Source: a virus | Virus record (IMG/VR): IMGVR_UViG_3300025266_000041 | Coordinates: 1-24,721 of that record | Reading direction: 5' to 3' (one strand) | DNA: 24,721 nt | Shown here: positions 21,542 to 24,721 of the stretch, piece by piece | Layout: every line of letters begins with the position of its first letter | How positions within the stretch are numbered: position 1 is the stretch's first letter | The notes under the pieces: generated by a model | Seen by the model: the letters and a program-made list of their open reading frames with translations, nothing else | Told to the model about the DNA's origin: nothing | Databases searched by the model: none | Program-made: the position numbers and the translations under genes

Positions 21542-24500
21542 ATGGCAGATTCAACCACACCAGTATACGGATACACTAGCCCAGAAGTAGGCGCGTCTGA
21601 CGATACTTGGGGAGCAAAACTAAACGCTAACTGGCTCAAGACTGATAACCTGTTAGGTGGTACTACGCCTATTACCGGGATCGACATTAACTCAGGCACT
21701 ATTGATAACGCGCCCATTGGTGCTGCTACCCCTGCTGGCGGTACGTTTACTGGCCTGGTGGCTGCTACTGTTGATATTAATGGCGGTACAGTAGATGGTG
21801 CGCAAATTGGTGCTTCAGCGGCTTCTACAGTGGTAGGCACAACAGTCACGGCTTCTAACTTTGTTGGCCCACTTGCAGGCGCTGTAACGGGTAATGTCAC
21901 AGGTAACACAGCAGGCGTACATACAGGCGCAGTCACAGGTAATGTAGCGGGTAACGTAACCACCACAACTGGCACAAGTACGTTTAACCATGTAACTATT
22001 GGTGGCTCACTAGATATGGACGCTGGCACATCAGCTACCATCACGGGCCTAAGCACTCCTGTCCAAGGTTCAGATGCAGCCACAAAGGGCTACGTTGATG
22101 CCGCAGACAATCTTAAATTGAACCTGTCTGGTGGAACCCTGTCAGGCGTTTTGGAGATGGGTACTAGCAAGATCACAGGTCTAGGAACGCCAACAGCTAC
22201 TGCTGACGCTGCTACTAAGGGTTATGTTGATGCTGGCATTGCTGCTGTAATTGATGCCGCTCCAGCCCATCTAGACACCTTAAACGAGCTTGCAGCCGCA
22301 CTAGGTGATGATGCTTCATTCTCTACTACAGTCTCAGCCAACATCGCTACCAAGCTACCACTAGCTGGCGGTACGATGACAGGCGCTTTAGCAATGGGTA
22401 CATCCAAGATTACAGGTCTTGGTACACCAACTCAAAGCACTGACGCCGCTACAAAGGCTTATGCTGACGCTGCTGACAATTCAAAGTTACCCAAGGCAGG
22501 CGGCACAATGACAGGTGCTATCGCAATGGGTACGAACAAGATTACTGGCCTTGGTACTCCAACCGCAGGCACAGACGCTGCCACTAAAGCATACGCAGAT
22601 AGCGTGGACACTCAGAAGCTAGATAAGGCAGGCGGTACAATGTCTGGCGTTATCGCTATGGGTGCTAACAAGATTACAGGGGTTGCAGATCCTACAGCCG
22701 CACAAGACGCATCAACTAAGAACTACACAGATGTACTATTTGGCTCTACTTCTGCTGCTGCTACAAGTGCTGCTAACGCGGCTACTAGCGAAGGTAATGC
22801 AAGCACATCGGCTACGGCTGCTTCTAACTCAGCCACATCTGCTGCGTCTAGCTTTGATTCATTCGATGACCGTTACTTAGGCTCTAAGGCTTCTGCACCA
22901 TCTACTGATAACGATGGTGGTACGCTTCTTTTAGGTGCTATCTACTACAACGCTACATCAGGCAAGAGTCAGGTTTGGAACGGCTCAACATGGCAGGACG
23001 TAGCCCCATTAGTGACAACGGTTGATAACTCTAATTGGTCTGGTACTGACTTAGCGGTAGAACATGGTGGTACAGGCGCATCTAGTGCTGGTGCTGCTCG
23101 TAACAACCTTGACGTGGATCAGGCTGGCGATAACCTACCTAAGACAGGTGGTGCTATGACAGGCGCTATCACTACCAACTCTACCTTTGATGGTCGTGAT
23201 GTAGCTACAGATGGTACTAAGCTAGACGGTATTGAAGCCGCAGCCACAGCAGACCAAACTAAGTCTGAGATTGATGCTTTAGGTATTGCTGCGACTAGCG
23301 TTACAGGTAGTCAAGCGAGTGCAATTACAGCCAACACAGCTAAGACAGGTATAACTTCTGCTCAAACCTCCGCAATTACCGCTAACACTGCTAAGACAGG
23401 TATAACTTCTGCTCAAGCCTCAGCTATCACAGCGAACACAGCTAAGACAGGTATAACTTCTGCTCAAGCCTCCGCTATCACAGCTAATACAGCGAAGGTC
23501 ACTAACTATAATCAAACCAAGTCAGATATTGACTCTTTGGGCATTGCAGCTACCAGTGTAACGGGTAGTCAGGCTAGTGCAATCACAGCCAACACAGCTA
23601 AGGTCACTAATGCTACACATACGGGTGATGTGACAGGTGGTACAGTGCTTACTATTGCTACTGACGCTGTTGACATAGCGATGCTATCTGCATCAGGTAC
23701 AGCAGGTTCTACGACATTCCTACGGGGTGATAACACTTGGGCTACTGCTGGTTCTACAAGCGCCTCAGATTTAACATCAGGCACTTTACCAAATGCCAGA
23801 TTTCCATCTACATTACCCGCTATCTCTGGTGCTAATTTGACTAACCTACCTGCTGGCGGTATTGGTGCGTTTAAAGGAAACTCAATAGCTATTTCTAGCA
23901 ATGGTTCAGCTTTAGCAGTGGATGACGGTTCATCTAATTCTAATATTGGCATGGGAGTTAATGCGGGTAATGATGTAACTACTGGGGAAGATAATGTCTT
24001 GCTTGGTAAGAATGTTGGTGAAAAAATAACTACTGGTGGCTACAATGTCGCTATGAGTTACTACGCGTTATCCAAAAACCTTACAGGTAATGCTAACGTG
24101 GCTCTTGGTGGGCAGGCTCTCCAAGAGACAACCGCTAGTAACAATGCTGCGGTAGGTTATATGGCTGGTATGAACATCTCAACAGGAAATTACAATAATG
24201 CTTTTGGTAGAGAGGCATTAAGAGGAAACCCAACATCCAAACTCACAGGCTCTTACAACGTAGGAGTGGGCTTCCAAACTGGCTATAATTTAACCACAGG
24301 ACAGTACAATGTGCTGAATGGCTATCAGGCTGGTAAGAACCTAACAACTGCAGGTACTACAGTAGCCATCGGCAATGAAGCTATGGGTCTCGGTGTTGTG
24401 ACAGGCAACTTCAATAATGCTTTAGGCTATCAGGCAGGCAGGACGCTCACTTCTGGAACTCATAATTTCTTCGCTGCAACTCAGGCAGGTGATCATACGA

Positions 24501-24721
24501 CAACAGGCTCAAATAATATAGGTATAGGCAATACTTCTTTGGGTGGTAGTGGCGCTAAGACAGGCTCTTACAACGTAGGTGTAGGCTTCCAAACTGGCTA
24601 TAGTTTAACCACAGGACAGTACAATAATTTCAGTGGCTACGCTGCTGGATATAATGTAACAACAGGTAGTAACAATGTAGGTGTTGGCCCATCTGCCCTA
24701 TATGGTGCTGCTGCTGGAATC
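21542..24721 (+). CDS. Tail fibre protein with internal repeats (3' end beyond the window)
   Basis: An open frame of 1060 codons begins at the ATG at 21542 (AAGGACTT upstream) and is still open at the edge. The N-terminus (YGYTSPEVGASDDTWGAKLN) is typical of virion-attached fibre ends. Next come 44-residue repeats with GGTMTGALAMGTSKITGLGT and DAATKAYAD. A fibre hallmark reads HLDTLNELAAALGDDASF. After a low-complexity Ala/Ser stretch come 17-residue repeats (AKTGITSAQ-SAITANT), then FLRGDNTWA. The final 270 or so residues repeat N-x-x-x-G-x-x-A-G units like YadA-type beta-roll heads (NVGVGFQTGYNLTTGQYN). It probably forms a trimer that binds the host surface. A chaperone or tip domain may lie beyond the window. 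Confidence 0.9.
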   Translation, partial: MADSTTPVYGYTSPEVGASDDTWGAKLNANWLKTDNLLGGTTPITGIDINSGTIDNAPIGAATPAGGTFTGLVAATVDINGGTVDGAQIGASAASTVVGTTVTASNFVGPLAGAVTGNVTGNTAGVHTGAVTGNVAGNVTTTTGTSTFNHVTIGGSLDMDAGTSATITGLSTPVQGSDAATKGYVDAADNLKLNLSGGTLSGVLEMGTSKITGLGTPTATADAATKGYVDAGIAAVIDAAPAHLDTLNELAAALGDDASFSTTVSANIATKLPLAGGTMTGALAMGTSKITGLGTPTQSTDAATKAYADAADNSKLPKAGGTMTGAIAMGTNKITGLGTPTAGTDAATKAYADSVDTQKLDKAGGTMSGVIAMGANKITGVADPTAAQDASTKNYTDVLFGSTSAAATSAANAATSEGNASTSATAASNSATSAASSFDSFDDRYLGSKASAPSTDNDGGTLLLGAIYYNATSGKSQVWNGSTWQDVAPLVTTVDNSNWSGTDLAVEHGGTGASSAGAARNNLDVDQAGDNLPKTGGAMTGAITTNSTFDGRDVATDGTKLDGIEAAATADQTKSEIDALGIAATSVTGSQASAITANTAKTGITSAQTSAITANTAKTGITSAQASAITANTAKTGITSAQASAITANTAKVTNYNQTKSDIDSLGIAATSVTGSQASAITANTAKVTNATHTGDVTGGTVLTIATDAVDIAMLSASGTAGSTTFLRGDNTWATAGSTSASDLTSGTLPNARFPSTLPAISGANLTNLPAGGIGAFKGNSIAISSNGSALAVDDGSSNSNIGMGVNAGNDVTTGEDNVLLGKNVGEKITTGGYNVAMSYYALSKNLTGNANVALGGQALQETTASNNAAVGYMAGMNISTGNYNNAFGREALRGNPTSKLTGSYNVGVGFQTGYNLTTGQYNVLNGYQAGKNLTTAGTTVAIGNEAMGLGVVTGNFNNALGYQAGRTLTSGTHNFFAATQAGDHTTTGSNNIGIGNTSLGGSGAKTGSYNVGVGFQTGYSLTTGQYNNFSGYAAGYNVTTGSNNVGVGPSALYGAAAGI
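22367..22760 (+). repeat. 132-bp (44-codon) tandem repeats in the tail fibre gene
   Basis: Units beginning GGCGGTAC or GGCGGCAC start at 22367, 22499 and 22631, exactly 132 bases apart and in frame. They encode GGTMTG followed by MGTxKITGLGTPT and DAATKAYAD. A diverged related unit precedes them near 22130. They can expand or contract without a frameshift. Confidence 0.85.
23339..23467 (+). repeat. 51-bp (17-codon) tandem repeats in the tail fibre gene
   Basis: A 27-base core, GCTAAGACAGGTATAACTTC plus TGCTCAA, occurs exactly at 23339, 23390 and 23441, 51 bases apart and in frame, encoding AKTGITSAQ. Diverged copies flank it on both sides (SVTGSQASAITANTAK near 23300 and 23560). Confidence 0.87.
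24245..24625 (+). repeat. 66-bp direct repeat in the fibre head region
   Basis: Bases 24245-24310 and 24560-24625 agree at 63 of 66 positions, 315 bases (105 codons) apart, both encoding TGSYNVGVGFQTGY followed by LTTGQYN. Two of the three differences are at third codon positions and the third changes Asn to Ser. Such recent duplication in a beta-roll head suggests length or specificity variation. Confidence 0.85.

Noticed and set aside
21535-22083. Leftward Pro/Val-rich frame opposite the fibre gene
   Set aside because: It is an antisense artefact of the repetitive Gly/Ala/Thr fibre codons.
22367-23467. CRISPR-like array
   Set aside because: The repeats are in-frame, protein-coding, and separated by related sequence and not by unique spacers.
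23569-23952. Leftward frame opposite the fibre repeats
   Set aside because: It has the same cause: repeat codon bias on the other strand, with no Shine-Dalgarno.

Overview
The window looks like about 25 kb of a temperate double-stranded DNA phage with a podovirus-type virion, in its free (virion or circular) form. It carries SU10/P22-type portal, scaffold, capsid and adaptor genes, a CI/Cro-type immunity region, a tyrosine integrase and an intact-looking attP. The attP core is the 3' half of a bacterial tRNA-Cys gene (anticodon loop to CCA). No host gene flanks it; phage genes lie on both sides. The host is most simply a gammaproteobacterium with moderate to low GC, judged from the tRNA-Cys sequence and the gene set. 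The genus cannot be told from the sequence.

Layout. 1-7198 (+): the end of an unknown gene, then portal, a small protein, scaffold, major capsid (followed by a UUCG-loop terminator), two small genes, an HTH-metallophosphoesterase, an M15 endolysin with a possible lipoprotein frame nested inside it, and a three-segment holin closed by a terminator. 7227-8678 (-): four overlapping genes of unknown function with their own sigma70-like promoter, a candidate lysogenic-conversion cassette. 8679-9151: no gene; it holds the cassette promoter, attP core and integrase arm-type repeats. 9152-12908 (-): integrase, DUF4224 protein, unknown gene, SSB, YqaJ/lambda-type exonuclease, an unknown likely recombination partner, a 31-residue membrane peptide and an unknown gene. 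This is the leftward early operon, driven by a PL-like promoter with palindromic operators and four A-tracts phased at 10 bp upstream. 13064-13913 (-): CI-like repressor and a small downstream gene. 14115-17526 (+): Cro-like protein, RHH-like protein, replication initiator and overlapping early genes including NinB-like and NinG proteins. 17530-24721 (+): small and large terminase, two tiny basic proteins with their own promoter, a 474-residue unknown protein, head-tail adaptor, and a long repetitive tail fibre open at the window end.

How it works together. The divergent CI and Cro genes would set lysogeny versus lysis. GTTAG/CTAAC half-sites recur at the cro side and at the PL-like promoter, so one regulator may control both. 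Leftward transcription supplies recombination and integration; rightward transcription supplies replication, packaging and tail genes. The CI homologue lacks the serine, lysine and Ala-Gly cleavage site expected for RecA-stimulated self-cleavage, so induction may use another route. After integration at attP, the four-gene cassette would lie at one prophage end and the integrase at the other, the usual place for genes that benefit the lysogen.
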